From an uncultured Verrucomicrobia subdivision 3 bacterium (GTDB taxonomy: Bacteria; Verrucomicrobiota; Verrucomicrobiia; Limisphaerales; DASXHY01), in the NCBI GenBank assembly GCA_937890005.1, contig CALBZA010000016.1:1-23175 (forward strand): DNA of 23,175 nucleotides, written 5' to 3'. Position 1 is the first letter of the stretch; each line of letters opens with the position of its first letter. Shown here piece after piece: positions 7,541-15,099 of the stretch. The notes below the pieces were generated by a model that saw only the letters and a list, made by a program, of their open reading frames with translations, did not search any database and was not told where the DNA came from. The translations under genes and the position numbers were made by a program.

Positions 7541-7623
7541 AGCCACAGAAGGGAACACAGATTCATCTACGGGTCCCACCGCAGGATCTTATCTGTGTTC
7601 AATCTGTGTTTCATCTGTGGCTG
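7541..7623. repeat. Inverted repeat built from 11-nt units (CCACAGA/ACACAGAT type)
   Basis: The right side is three consecutive 11-nt units starting ATCTGTG (7591-7601, 7602-7612, 7613-7623). The left side (7541-7563) is their near reverse complement, so 7541-7563 and 7601-7622 can form a long imperfect hairpin with a 37-nt loop. From general experience, such CCACAGA...ACACAGAT blocks are frequent intergenic repeats in Verrucomicrobiota-like and related environmental genomes; I cannot test that here. The right arm overlaps the 3' end of the DUF72 gene and provides its stop codon. Confidence 0.7.
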
Positions 7624-8375
7624 CTCAACGTGCCTGATGACGGCTGAACCGCCTGAGTCATTTCCATCAACATCTTTGCGTTCATGGGCGCGCGGACGTT
7701 CATGTCGTTGTTGAAGTAGGCGAAAACGGTGTTTCCTGCGCGCGATTGTTTGCGGATGTGTTCGGCCCACGGGTCCAGCTCCGCGCGCGAGTAATCGTGC
7801 GCGAAACCGCCTTCGAGTCCATGGAACCGGATGTAGATGAAATCGGAAGTGACGGTCAGGTCCGTCGGCATCGATTGGGAACTCAGTGAAACGTGGGCGA
7901 CATCGTGACGGCGAAGAATGTTGAACGTGTCCTCGTCCTCATACCAGCTGCGATGCCGGAATTCCACGGCGTGACGCAGACTCTTCGGAAGTTTCTTAAG
8001 AAAACAATCCAGTCGGTCCGGATCGAATTTGAGACTTGGTGGCAGCTGCCAGAGAATCGGTCCGAGATGTTCCTTGAGCGGACGCATGCGGCGAGTGAAT
8101 CGATTCACTCCGCCGCCAAGATTCGTCAGTTTTTTCATGTGCGTGATGAAGCGGCTGCCTTTGACGGCAAAAAGGAAATTTCGCGGCGCACGTTCGTGCC
8201 AGCCCTTCACCATGGAAAGCGGCGGCAGCCGGTAGAACGTCGCGTTGATTTCGACGGTGGGAAATTGCGTGGCGTAAAACTCGAGATGTTCCTTGCCGGA
8301 AATGTCTTCGGGATAAAACACATCGCGCCAGCTCTTGTAGATCCAGCCGCTCGTGCCGATGTAAACCGGTTTCAT
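7611..8375 (-). CDS. DUF72 (YecE-like) TIM-barrel protein
   Basis: A 254-residue member of the DUF72 family, widespread and without an established biochemical role. The family signature is complete: YIGTSGWIYKSW at 5-16, a VEINATFYRLP strand at about 41-51, LWQLPPSLKFD near 108-118, VEFRHRSWY near 137-145, YIRFHGLEG near 178-186 and VFAYFNNDMN near 217-226. The start ATG at 8375 gives the usual MxxxYIGTSGW opening. The last residues (SHR) and the TGA stop lie inside a repeated element, so the native C-terminus may have been changed by its insertion. It sits 130 nt upstream of the DAHP synthase gene and 140 nt downstream of cydB on the same strand. Confidence 0.88.
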   Translation of the reverse strand: MKPVYIGTSGWIYKSWRDVFYPEDISGKEHLEFYATQFPTVEINATFYRLPPLSMVKGWHERAPRNFLFAVKGSRFITHMKKLTNLGGGVNRFTRRMRPLKEHLGPILWQLPPSLKFDPDRLDCFLKKLPKSLRHAVEFRHRSWYEDEDTFNILRRHDVAHVSLSSQSMPTDLTVTSDFIYIRFHGLEGGFAHDYSRAELDPWAEHIRKQSRAGNTVFAYFNNDMNVRAPMNAKMLMEMTQAVQPSSGTLSSHR

Positions 8376-8435
8376 GTCGCTGACAGCAACCTAATGGCCG
8401 TTGAGGCGAATGCATGTGGGGGCAATGCCTGAGGA

Positions 8436-8470
8436 ATTGCGGATTTTGGATTGCGGATTGCGGATTGTTG
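8436..8470. repeat. Heptameric tandem repeat (ATTGCGG)5
   Basis: Five head-to-tail 7-nt units: ATTGCGG, ATTTTGG, ATTGCGG, ATTGCGG, ATTGTTG. They lie in the 140-nt gap between the DUF72 gene and cydB. Short tandemly repeated heptamers of this kind resemble the STRR class known from cyanobacteria and other large environmental genomes. No protein or RNA gene is visible in the gap. Confidence 0.8.
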
Positions 8471-8515
8471 AACCGTTTTTCGTTCGCGTCCTCGCGTGCG
8501 GTATTTCGATTGTTG

Positions 8516-9520
8516 TCAGTCTCGTGTTTTGAAGACGCGGAAGAGATACCAGAGCGATGGGAACAAGAGCACGGCTCCTGCAGCCAGTGCGATGAGCAGG
8601 AGTTTTAGGACGCTTTCCGGGGCGGCGGAATTTGTGAAGGTCAAATCCGGTTCGACCAGATACGGAAACTGCGCGAGGCCCCAGCCCAGGATGATCAGTG
8701 TGACCTGTGTGATTGCGAGAATGCGGGCGGCCCAAAATTTTCGGAACCACAACGTCCCGATGCCTGCCAGCGCGACAGCGGCGGTCAGGAGTTGGAATGG
8801 AACTGCCCACCACGATTTCGCCAGTCCAGCTCGAATCAGCGGCGCGCCTTTGCCCGAAAGATAAAGACACAGGAACGCGAGCACGCCGACACCGACTCCA
8901 GCCCAGAGGGCGCGATTGCGAAAATCCTCCTTCAGTTCCGGTTCCTCCGCCTCGAGGCTCAAATACACCGCCGCCAGAAACGCAAACAGCGCGAGTGCGA
9001 AAAGGCCGATCGCGATCGGGAACGGCGCCAGCCATTGCGAGAAAAAGTTCGTCTGAACGCGGCCGGAATCGATGTCCACGCGAATGTCGCCCGACGCAAC
9101 CGCGCCGACACACGCGCCGAGCATGATGGGTGCAATGATGCTTCCCACCGCGAACAGGCGGCTCCAGCGCCGTTGAACTTCATCCGTCTGCAAATCGTAG
9201 CTGCGAAACACAAAGGCGGAACCGCGCAGCACGATGCCGATCAACATCAACGTCAGCGGAATGTGCAGCGCAATGGAAATGGCCGAGAACGCCTGCGGAA
9301 ATGCGACGAACAGCAGCACCACAACGAGAATCAGCCAGACGTGATTCGCCTCCCAGATGGGGCCGATGGCTTTTGCGATCAGTTCGCGCTGCTGTTTTGC
9401 GCGTGGTCCGCTTGCGAAAAGGTCCCAGACACCGCCGCCGAAATCCGCGCCGGCACCGAGGGCGTAGAAGATCAGCGACACCAGCATCACCACACCGACC
9501 AGTTCCGCCAGCGTGATCAC
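8516..9520 (-). CDS. cydB: Cytochrome bd-type quinol oxidase subunit II
   Basis: Inner-membrane partner of CydA in a two-subunit, high-affinity terminal oxidase that reduces oxygen to water with quinol. The 334-residue protein has about eight hydrophobic helices and the family markers GAGADFGGGVWDL (22-34), IGPIWEANHVWL (52-63) and GIVLRGSAFVFR (95-106). The GTG start at 9520 overlaps the cydA stop (GTGA), and a strong Shine-Dalgarno (GGAAAGGAG) lies within the end of cydA, so the two are translationally coupled. No CydX-like small subunit or CydDC assembly transporter is visible after it. The next feature is a tandem repeat and then an unrelated gene. Confidence 0.93.
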   Translation of the reverse strand: MITLAELVGVVMLVSLIFYALGAGADFGGGVWDLFASGPRAKQQRELIAKAIGPIWEANHVWLILVVVLLFVAFPQAFSAISIALHIPLTLMLIGIVLRGSAFVFRSYDLQTDEVQRRWSRLFAVGSIIAPIMLGACVGAVASGDIRVDIDSGRVQTNFFSQWLAPFPIAIGLFALALFAFLAAVYLSLEAEEPELKEDFRNRALWAGVGVGVLAFLCLYLSGKGAPLIRAGLAKSWWAVPFQLLTAAVALAGIGTLWFRKFWAARILAITQVTLIILGWGLAQFPYLVEPDLTFTNSAAPESVLKLLLIALAAGAVLLFPSLWYLFRVFKTRD

Positions 9521-10842
9521 GGATTGCTCCTTTCCGGTTTCTTGAGAATGCGCGGGCTTTGGAACACCTGGCGTTTCAACAGGAACACCACCACGAATGC
9601 GAGGAAGATGTAGAGCAGCGTGAATGAAATGAACGGCACAATCAGCCCCGGCATCGGAGTGACGGCATCAGCGGTTCGCATGAGGCCGTAGATGACCCAG
9701 GGCTGACGTCCGACTTCCGTAACGGTCCAACCGGTTTCAATGGCGATGAATCCGAGGGGCCCGCAGAACATGACCAGATTCAGAAACCAGCGTTGATCCG
9801 CCAGCTTTCGCTTTCGCCACATCAGCCAGGCGCCGATCAATGCCGCGGCCATCATGGCAATGCCGCAGCCGACCATGATTTGAAACGACACGTGAACGAT
9901 CGCGACGGGTGGCCATTCATCGCGGGGAAATTCCTTCAATCCTTTGATCTCGCCATCCGGGCGATGATGCACCAGCAGGCTCAGCGCGGCGGGAATTTCG
10001 AGTGCGTAACGTGTGGTTTCTGTTTCTTCATCCGGCCAGCCGCCGATGCGCAGTGGTGCGCGTTGTTCCGTTTCGAACTGGCCTTCCATCGCGGCCAGCT
10101 TGATCGGTTGATAGCGAAACACCTGTCGCGCGAGGAAATCGCCGCTGACCGGTTGCAGCACGGAAGCCACCGCTCCCACCACAAAGGCGATGACGAAGGC
10201 GCGGCGGTGAAAAAGATTCTCGCGATCGCGGCGCAGCATGAAGGCGTGGATTGCGGCCACTGCAAAACCGACGGCGGCGTATGCAGCCAGCGTCATGTGA
10301 ATCACCTGTTGCGCCGCGGCGGGATTCAACATTGCGGCGATTGGATCGATGTTCACCGGTTTGCCATCCACGATTTCAAATCCGGCAGGCGTGTTCATCC
10401 ACGCGTTTGCAGTGACGACAAACACACCGGACAACATGCCGCTTAATGCGACCATGACACCGGCATACCAGTGTGCCCAGGGTGAAACGCGTTTCCAGCC
10501 GTAGAGGTAGATGCCTAGGAAAATCGCTTCGAGAAAGAAGGCGAATCCTTCCAGTGAGAAGGGCATGCCGATGATCGGTCCGGCGTAGCGCATGAATTCC
10601 GGCCAGAGCAGACCCAGTTCGAAGGACAGTACCGTTCCCGAAACGGCGCCCACGGCGAACAGAATGGCCGTTCCCTTGGCCCATTGTTTGGCGAGTGTCA
10701 GGTAAACATCGTCGCGGGTGCGCAGCCACTTCCATTCGGCGATCACCATCATCAGCGGCATCGCAATGCCGACCACGGCGAAGATGATGTGAAAGGCGAG
10801 CGACATCGCCATTTGCGAACGTGCCGCGAGCAGGTCGCTCAT
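9517..10842 (-). CDS. cydA: Cytochrome bd-type quinol oxidase subunit I (short Q-loop)
   Basis: Haem-bearing subunit of cytochrome bd oxidase, 441 residues, with nine or so membrane helices. Haem ligands are in place: H18 (LAFHIIF), H182 (VIHMTL) and M323 (FQIMVG). Conserved acidic residues E98 and E105 are in the SLEGFAFFLEAIFLG helix. Quinol-binding residues K248 and E253 are seen in QPIKLAAMEG. The GRQPW motif is at 378-382. The Q-loop is short, so it is of the short-loop group that includes cyanide-insensitive oxidases rather than the long-loop E. coli type. The start at ATG 10842 is fixed by GGAGG about 5 nt upstream. It is first in the cydAB operon and divergent from the uncharacterised gene at 11100. 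Confidence 0.95.
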   Translation of the reverse strand: MSDLLAARSQMAMSLAFHIIFAVVGIAMPLMMVIAEWKWLRTRDDVYLTLAKQWAKGTAILFAVGAVSGTVLSFELGLLWPEFMRYAGPIIGMPFSLEGFAFFLEAIFLGIYLYGWKRVSPWAHWYAGVMVALSGMLSGVFVVTANAWMNTPAGFEIVDGKPVNIDPIAAMLNPAAAQQVIHMTLAAYAAVGFAVAAIHAFMLRRDRENLFHRRAFVIAFVVGAVASVLQPVSGDFLARQVFRYQPIKLAAMEGQFETEQRAPLRIGGWPDEETETTRYALEIPAALSLLVHHRPDGEIKGLKEFPRDEWPPVAIVHVSFQIMVGCGIAMMAAALIGAWLMWRKRKLADQRWFLNLVMFCGPLGFIAIETGWTVTEVGRQPWVIYGLMRTADAVTPMPGLIVPFISFTLLYIFLAFVVVFLLKRQVFQSPRILKKPERSNP

Positions 10843-11099
10843 TCAGGCCTCCGATGACGTTGCCAGACCGTGGATTTCATGCGTGAGATTGCGCGTTGAG
10901 ACATGGAAAGTTGACTGTTCGTTCGTGAATGTCCACTGCCGGACGAAAGATTTTCTGAAGACTAATCGCGGGGATGACGGCCCCTTCTAAAATCGTTGAC
11001 CTTGAATTCGCTGTGAAAACTTCGAGCGCGGGGAAGGGTATGCAGCGCGGACATGAATCCGGACTGGCTTCGTTGAACAGGCCGTTGAATACTCCGCGC
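10843..11099. other. Divergent intergenic region between cydA and the uncharacterised gene
   Basis: It should hold promoters for both directions. On the plus strand TTGACT at 10911-10916 with a 17-nt spacer reaches a poor -10 (CACTGC, 10934-10939). No good promoter is seen for cydA. In-frame ATGs at 10974 and 11040 of the rightward gene fall here; the encoded residues are low in conservation and are probably leader. No oxygen-regulator (FNR/ArcA-like) site is obvious. Confidence 0.35.
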
Positions 11100-12500
11100 A
11101 TGGCCAGCGAAGTGTTGAACACCAATCAAAAGGCTTTGCGCATCAATCTGGATGCGAAACGGTACGGAACCTTTGCCGAAATCGGAGCAGGGCAGGAGGT
11201 GGCCCGCTGGTTCTTCCGCGTGGGTGGTGCTTCTGGAACTGTCGCCAAAACGATCTCAGCCTACGACATGGCGGTGAGCGACGCGATTTATGGTCCGGCC
11301 GATCGTTACGTGAGCCGGCAGCGGCTTCGCTCCATGCTGGAGCACGAATACAATCTCATCCTGGAGCGGCTTGAGAAAACGCGCGGTGACAAAACCGCCT
11401 TCTTCGCCTTCGCGAACACCGTTGCGACGAGCAGTTACAACCGGCGCGAGGATGGACACGGCTGGATGGGCATTCGGTTCCAGACCGAACCGCATTCCGC
11501 GTCTTCCGAAATTCTGATTCATGTTCGGATGCTCGATCGCGAAAGCGCGCGTCAGCAGGAGGCGCTCGGCATCATGGGAGTGAATCTCATCTACGGAACG
11601 TTTTATTCGCATCACGATCCCGAGAACTTGATTCGCTCGCTTCTGGATAATCTCACGTGGGAACGAGTGGAGGTGGACATGATCCGGTTCAGCGGTCCGG
11701 CCTTTGCGCGTGTGGATAATCGTCTGATGGCGCTGCTGCTGGTGAAACAGGGGCTGACGGAAGCCGCGATGTTCACTGCCAACGGCGACACGGTGCAGTG
11801 GGGAGAGGTGCTCTACAAAAAACCGGTGCTGGTCCAGCGTGGAAGTTTTCGTCCGCTGACGATGCCGATGCTCGACATGATGGACCGCGCGCTGGAGCAA
11901 TTCAGCTGTTCCGAGGCGCTGGGCGGCGAAACGCCGATCGTGATTCTCGAAATGACCTTGCGGCAGCTTCAGATTGGCGACGGGATCGATCATCGCGATT
12001 TTCTGGAGCGGGTTGATATGTTGAGCGCGCTTGGCAGGCCTGTGCTGCTTTCAAACTTCCTGCGTTACCATCGATTGGTGACGTATCTTTCGCGCTACAC
12101 TCAAAAGCCAATCGGGCTTCCGCTGGGGCTGGTGCGATTGCGGGATATTTTCGACGAGAAATTTTACACGGGCATGCCCGGTGGATTGCTGGAATCGTTT
12201 GGGCAATTGTTCCGCGCCGGCGTGAAGCTTTACGTCTATCCGTCTCTTGATCGCAATGGCCGCATCACCACGTTGGAAAACATGGATATCGCACCGCATC
12301 AGAAGCACCTGCTGGCGCATCTGATTGAGAACGGTTTCATCGAAAGCATCCGCAATTACGATCCCGCGGCGTTGGGGGTTTATTCCGGTGACGTGTTGCA
12401 GCAGATTCAATCCGGTGATCCCGCGTGGGAAAAATCGGTTCCGAAACCGATCGCCGAACTGATCAAGTCGAAGCGGCTGTTTGGATTGAAGACAGCGTAA
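11100..12500 (+). CDS. Conserved uncharacterised protein (large soluble, no known function)
   Basis: I recognise this as a member of a conserved bacterial family without assigned function. From memory, some members are labelled TonB-dependent receptor, which the sequence contradicts: there is no signal peptide, no plug domain and no barrel-like pattern. From ATG 11100 it has 466 residues. Strongly patterned segments are YGTFAEIGAGQEVARWFFR (about 22-40), AKTISAYDM and ADRYVSRQRL (about 49-73), HGWMGIRFQ, ILIHVRMLD, EALGIMGVNLIYG and IDMIRF-like VDMIRFSGPAFARVDNRL, then a GSFRP element. A histidine/acid-rich centre is consistent with an enzyme, but that is speculation. Starts at 10974 and 11040 would add 42 or 20 residues of unlikely leader; 11040 does have a GGGGAAGGG run before it. 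It stands alone between cydAB (divergent) and corA. Confidence 0.75.
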   Translation: MASEVLNTNQKALRINLDAKRYGTFAEIGAGQEVARWFFRVGGASGTVAKTISAYDMAVSDAIYGPADRYVSRQRLRSMLEHEYNLILERLEKTRGDKTAFFAFANTVATSSYNRREDGHGWMGIRFQTEPHSASSEILIHVRMLDRESARQQEALGIMGVNLIYGTFYSHHDPENLIRSLLDNLTWERVEVDMIRFSGPAFARVDNRLMALLLVKQGLTEAAMFTANGDTVQWGEVLYKKPVLVQRGSFRPLTMPMLDMMDRALEQFSCSEALGGETPIVILEMTLRQLQIGDGIDHRDFLERVDMLSALGRPVLLSNFLRYHRLVTYLSRYTQKPIGLPLGLVRLRDIFDEKFYTGMPGGLLESFGQLFRAGVKLYVYPSLDRNGRITTLENMDIAPHQKHLLAHLIENGFIESIRNYDPAALGVYSGDVLQQIQSGDPAWEKSVPKPIAELIKSKRLFGLKTA

Positions 12501-12614
12501 GCCAACATCTCCAAATCGATCTCTGCGGTTTGCTGGATGTCCTGTTGCGACGGTCGAGTGTGACGCTGCAGTGTTCAATAGAGGCGAGTTACAGAACGTA
12601 TGGACAACGAGCGC

Positions 12615-12642
12615 TTGCGTTGAACCGGTTCGCACCTAAGAT
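12615..12642 (+). promoter_or_regulatory. Candidate promoter of corA with palindromic spacer
   Basis: TTGCGT (12615-12620), a 16-nt spacer and TAAGAT (12637-12642) lie 54 nt before the corA ATG. The spacer contains the perfect palindrome GAACCGGTTC (12622-12631), a position where a bound repressor or MerR-type activator would act. The rest of the 196-nt gap from 12501 shows no gene. Confidence 0.35.
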
Positions 12643-12696
12643 TTGACGCAGTTCAAGCGACACCGCAGCGCAAGCGCGAACGCGGGAAAGACGCGA

Positions 12697-13695
12697 ATGA
12701 TCCGATCACTCGTTTTTACAACTCAGGGCCGGCTGCACAGCAAGGACATCGAGATGTTTCTCATGCCCACTTTGCTGAGCGACACGAACCTGTTCCTCTG
12801 GGTGGACCTCGAGAATCCCACGCCCGAGGAGGCGAAATACGTTCTGGAAGACGTGTTTCATTTCCACCCGCTGTCCATTGAGGATTGCGTGATGGTCAGT
12901 CCGTCGCCGAAGGTCGTGGAATATCAGCCGAAGGAGGACGATCGGTTCATCGCCTATCTTTTCATGGTGATTCATGCGGTGGACTACAGTCGCAAGGACG
13001 GCGTGTTCGCCACGAGGGAACTGAACTTCTTTCTGGGGAAAAATTTCCTGGTGACGTATCACGACACGCCAATGCGCAGTGTTTCGTCCACGGAAGAACA
13101 GGCGGTGCGCAGCACGGTGAACATTGCGCGCGCGCCAGATCGCGTCGCTTATACGCTGCTGGATTCCATCGTGGACAATTACAAACCGGCGCTCGATGAA
13201 CTGGCGTTTGAGATTGCGGAGCTGGAGCAGCAGGTGCTTGAGAATCCGACGCGTGACACGCTCAACCGGCTGATCCAGATCAAAAAGGAAGTGCTGCATC
13301 TGCGGCGGATCATCGGTCCGCAGCGTGAAGTGCTGGCGCGATTTGCCCGCGGGGAATTCAAGCTGATCCGCGCCCACATGGTTCCGTATTACCGCAACGT
13401 TTACGATTCGCTGTTCCAGATTTCAGAACTGGCGCAGACTTACACCGATTCGTTGACCGGCATTCTCCAGGTTTACCTTAACCTTTCGTCCAACCAGACC
13501 GGCGAAGTGGTCAAGCTGCTCACGCTGATCACGGTCATCACGACACCACTGATGATGATCGGCACGTGGTATGGAATGAACTTCCACGATATGCCGGAGC
13601 TGAAGCTGAAGCATGGATATGCAGTTGCCGGAACGATCATGGTGGTGTCCACAGCGGCCACCTATTGGTATTTCAAGAAGCGGAAGTGGTTTTAA
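12697..13695 (+). CDS. corA: CorA-family magnesium/divalent metal transport protein
   Basis: Pentameric inner-membrane channel for Mg2+ (or Co2+/Ni2+), 332 residues. A large N-terminal cytoplasmic domain (about 1-240) carries the typical SIEDC element near residue 61. A long helix leads into two C-terminal membrane segments (roughly 270-291 and 306-324). The signature YGMNFHDMPEL sits between them at 292-302, including the invariant GMN selectivity motif, and the basic tail KKRKWF ends the protein. The start at ATG 12697 has GGAAAG at good spacing. An earlier in-frame TTG at 12643 adds an unconserved Arg/Ser/Ala leader. It is probably monocistronic; a tandem repeat follows immediately. Confidence 0.93.
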   Translation: MIRSLVFTTQGRLHSKDIEMFLMPTLLSDTNLFLWVDLENPTPEEAKYVLEDVFHFHPLSIEDCVMVSPSPKVVEYQPKEDDRFIAYLFMVIHAVDYSRKDGVFATRELNFFLGKNFLVTYHDTPMRSVSSTEEQAVRSTVNIARAPDRVAYTLLDSIVDNYKPALDELAFEIAELEQQVLENPTRDTLNRLIQIKKEVLHLRRIIGPQREVLARFARGEFKLIRAHMVPYYRNVYDSLFQISELAQTYTDSLTGILQVYLNLSSNQTGEVVKLLTLITVITTPLMMIGTWYGMNFHDMPELKLKHGYAVAGTIMVVSTAATYWYFKKRKWF

Positions 13696-13700
13696 GCGGA

Positions 13701-13745
13701 ACGTGAAACGTGAAGGCGTGATGCGTGAAGGCGTGAAGGCGTGAT
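13701..13745. repeat. Tandem repeat of CGTGA-core 7/8-nt units
   Basis: Six consecutive units, ACGTGAA, ACGTGAA, GGCGTGAT, GCGTGAA, GGCGTGAA, GGCGTGAT, begin 5 nt after the corA stop and fill half the gap to the histidine kinase gene. Units alternate between 7 and 8 nt around a constant CGTGA core. It lies upstream of the kinase start (13800), so a change in unit number would alter that leader. Confidence 0.8.
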
Positions 13746-13799
13746 GTGGGCGTGGGGATGAATTTGAGTTTTCTTTGAGCTTTGAAGTTTTTCGGAACG

Positions 13800-15041
13800 A
13801 TGCCTCCCAAATCCAGTTTTCTCGACAAGGTGCTTGGCCGGATTGGACGGCTGGATGCCGAAGGTCTGCAAACTGTTGTTCAGCGGCTCGCGCGGGAACG
13901 CAGCTTTCTCGAAACACTCTTCAACACGATCGAGGACGGCGTGCTGGTGGTGGATGAGGAGGGGAAGGTGCTTTACTTCAACCAGGCGGTCACGCGGCTG
14001 GTCGGGCTGCAGGCGGGCGCTGAAGGCGAACCGATCGGGCGCTTCATTCCGGAGCTGGACTGGAAGGAGGTTCTTCGCATCGACAGTTCCGGCGGGCAGA
14101 ACGTTGTTCGTCATGAATTTGAAGTGCATTATCCGCGGCCGCGATTTCTGCGCCTGTACGCCGCGCCGCTGGATGGCGAAGCGGCGGGCAGCTCGGGCGT
14201 GGCATTGATTCTTCACGACGCCACCGAAGCGCGGCAGAAAACTTTTGAGGCGATCGAGAGCGAACGCATTCAGGCGCTCACACTGCTTGCTGCCAGCGTG
14301 GCGCATGAAATCGGCAATCCGCTCAACGCCCTTCACATCCATCTTCAATTGATGGAACGCGAGCTGAAGAAATTTCGTGCGACCGCTGGAGGCGGCAGGG
14401 GGCACTCGAAAGTGCGCGTTACCCATTCCAGTCCCAACACAGCGGGAGCAGATTCGATTTTGAGGCTGGAGCAGTATCTGAATGTTGCGAAGGGTGAAAT
14501 CAATCGACTGGATTACATCGTCACACAGTTCCTGCAAGCGATCCGCCCCACAACGCCACAATTGAAACCGGCGTCGCTGAACGAAGCTGTGCAGAAAACC
14601 GTCGATCTGCTTCGCCCTGAACTGGAGAATCGCGGATTGACGGTCGTATGCCGCTTGGCACGACGTCTTCCCGCAGCACCGCTCGATCTCGGACAGATTC
14701 AACAGGTGCTCGTCAATCTGGTGAAGAACGCCATGCAGGCCATGAACCGGGGCGGGACATTGACGCTTCAGACGGGGGAAGGGTCGGACGGCGTCTGGGT
14801 GAGTGTGGTGGACACCGGCGGCGGAATTCCGCAGGAACAATTGAACCGAATCTTCGAACCGTTCTACACCACGAAAAAGAAAGGTTCAGGACTTGGCCTG
14901 ATGATCGTGCAGCGGATTGTCCGTGCACACGGCGGAAGGATTGAACTGGAAAGCGGTGTGGATCGCGGAACTTCGTTTCGCATCTGGCTTCCAACACACG
15001 AACGGAAACCGCGTCTGTTGGAAGCGCCGAACCAGGAATGA
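13800..15041 (+). CDS. Soluble PAS-domain sensor histidine kinase (NtrB-like)
   Basis: A 413-residue cytoplasmic kinase. A PAS domain covers about 36-140 (TIEDGVLVVDEEGKVLYFN). The H-box AASVAHEIGNPLNAL has phospho-acceptor H169. The ATPase domain has an N-box at about 303-315 (N310), the G1 box DTGGGIP at 338-344, the F-box FEPFYTTKKKGSGLGL at 352-367 and a final GTSFRIWLP. No membrane helix is present, so the signal is intracellular. The overall order resembles NtrB-type kinases that pair with sigma-54-dependent NtrC regulators. No response regulator is adjacent, so it is an orphan here. The loop between the two dimerisation helices carries about 26 extra residues (194-219), rich in Gly/Ser/Thr. 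The start at ATG 13800 is preferred over an in-frame TTG at 13782. Confidence 0.88.
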   Translation: MPPKSSFLDKVLGRIGRLDAEGLQTVVQRLARERSFLETLFNTIEDGVLVVDEEGKVLYFNQAVTRLVGLQAGAEGEPIGRFIPELDWKEVLRIDSSGGQNVVRHEFEVHYPRPRFLRLYAAPLDGEAAGSSGVALILHDATEARQKTFEAIESERIQALTLLAASVAHEIGNPLNALHIHLQLMERELKKFRATAGGGRGHSKVRVTHSSPNTAGADSILRLEQYLNVAKGEINRLDYIVTQFLQAIRPTTPQLKPASLNEAVQKTVDLLRPELENRGLTVVCRLARRLPAAPLDLGQIQQVLVNLVKNAMQAMNRGGTLTLQTGEGSDGVWVSVVDTGGGIPQEQLNRIFEPFYTTKKKGSGLGLMIVQRIVRAHGGRIELESGVDRGTSFRIWLPTHERKPRLLEAPNQE

Positions 15042-15099
15042 TTCCGACTGCCCACGGTTCTGCCCGTTACCTCGGCGGCTACGAGATTTCTCGAATGCT

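Noticed and set aside
7541..7623. Inverted repeat as terminator or insertion-sequence end
   Set aside because: No T-run follows, and no transposase or target-site duplication is seen; it fits an intergenic repeat class better.
8436..8470. CRISPR-like array
   Set aside because: Units are 7 nt and contiguous without spacers, and there are no cas genes; this is a short tandem repeat. The same holds for 13701-13745.
8391..9113. Minus-strand frame (240 codons) overlapping cydB
   Set aside because: It is an alternative frame of cydB on the same strand, Arg-rich, and its end is read from the heptamer repeat.
13692..14840. Minus-strand open frame of 382 codons opposite the histidine kinase
   Set aside because: Its C-terminal part reads through the CGTGA tandem repeat and it has no motif; the kinase boxes on the plus strand are unambiguous.
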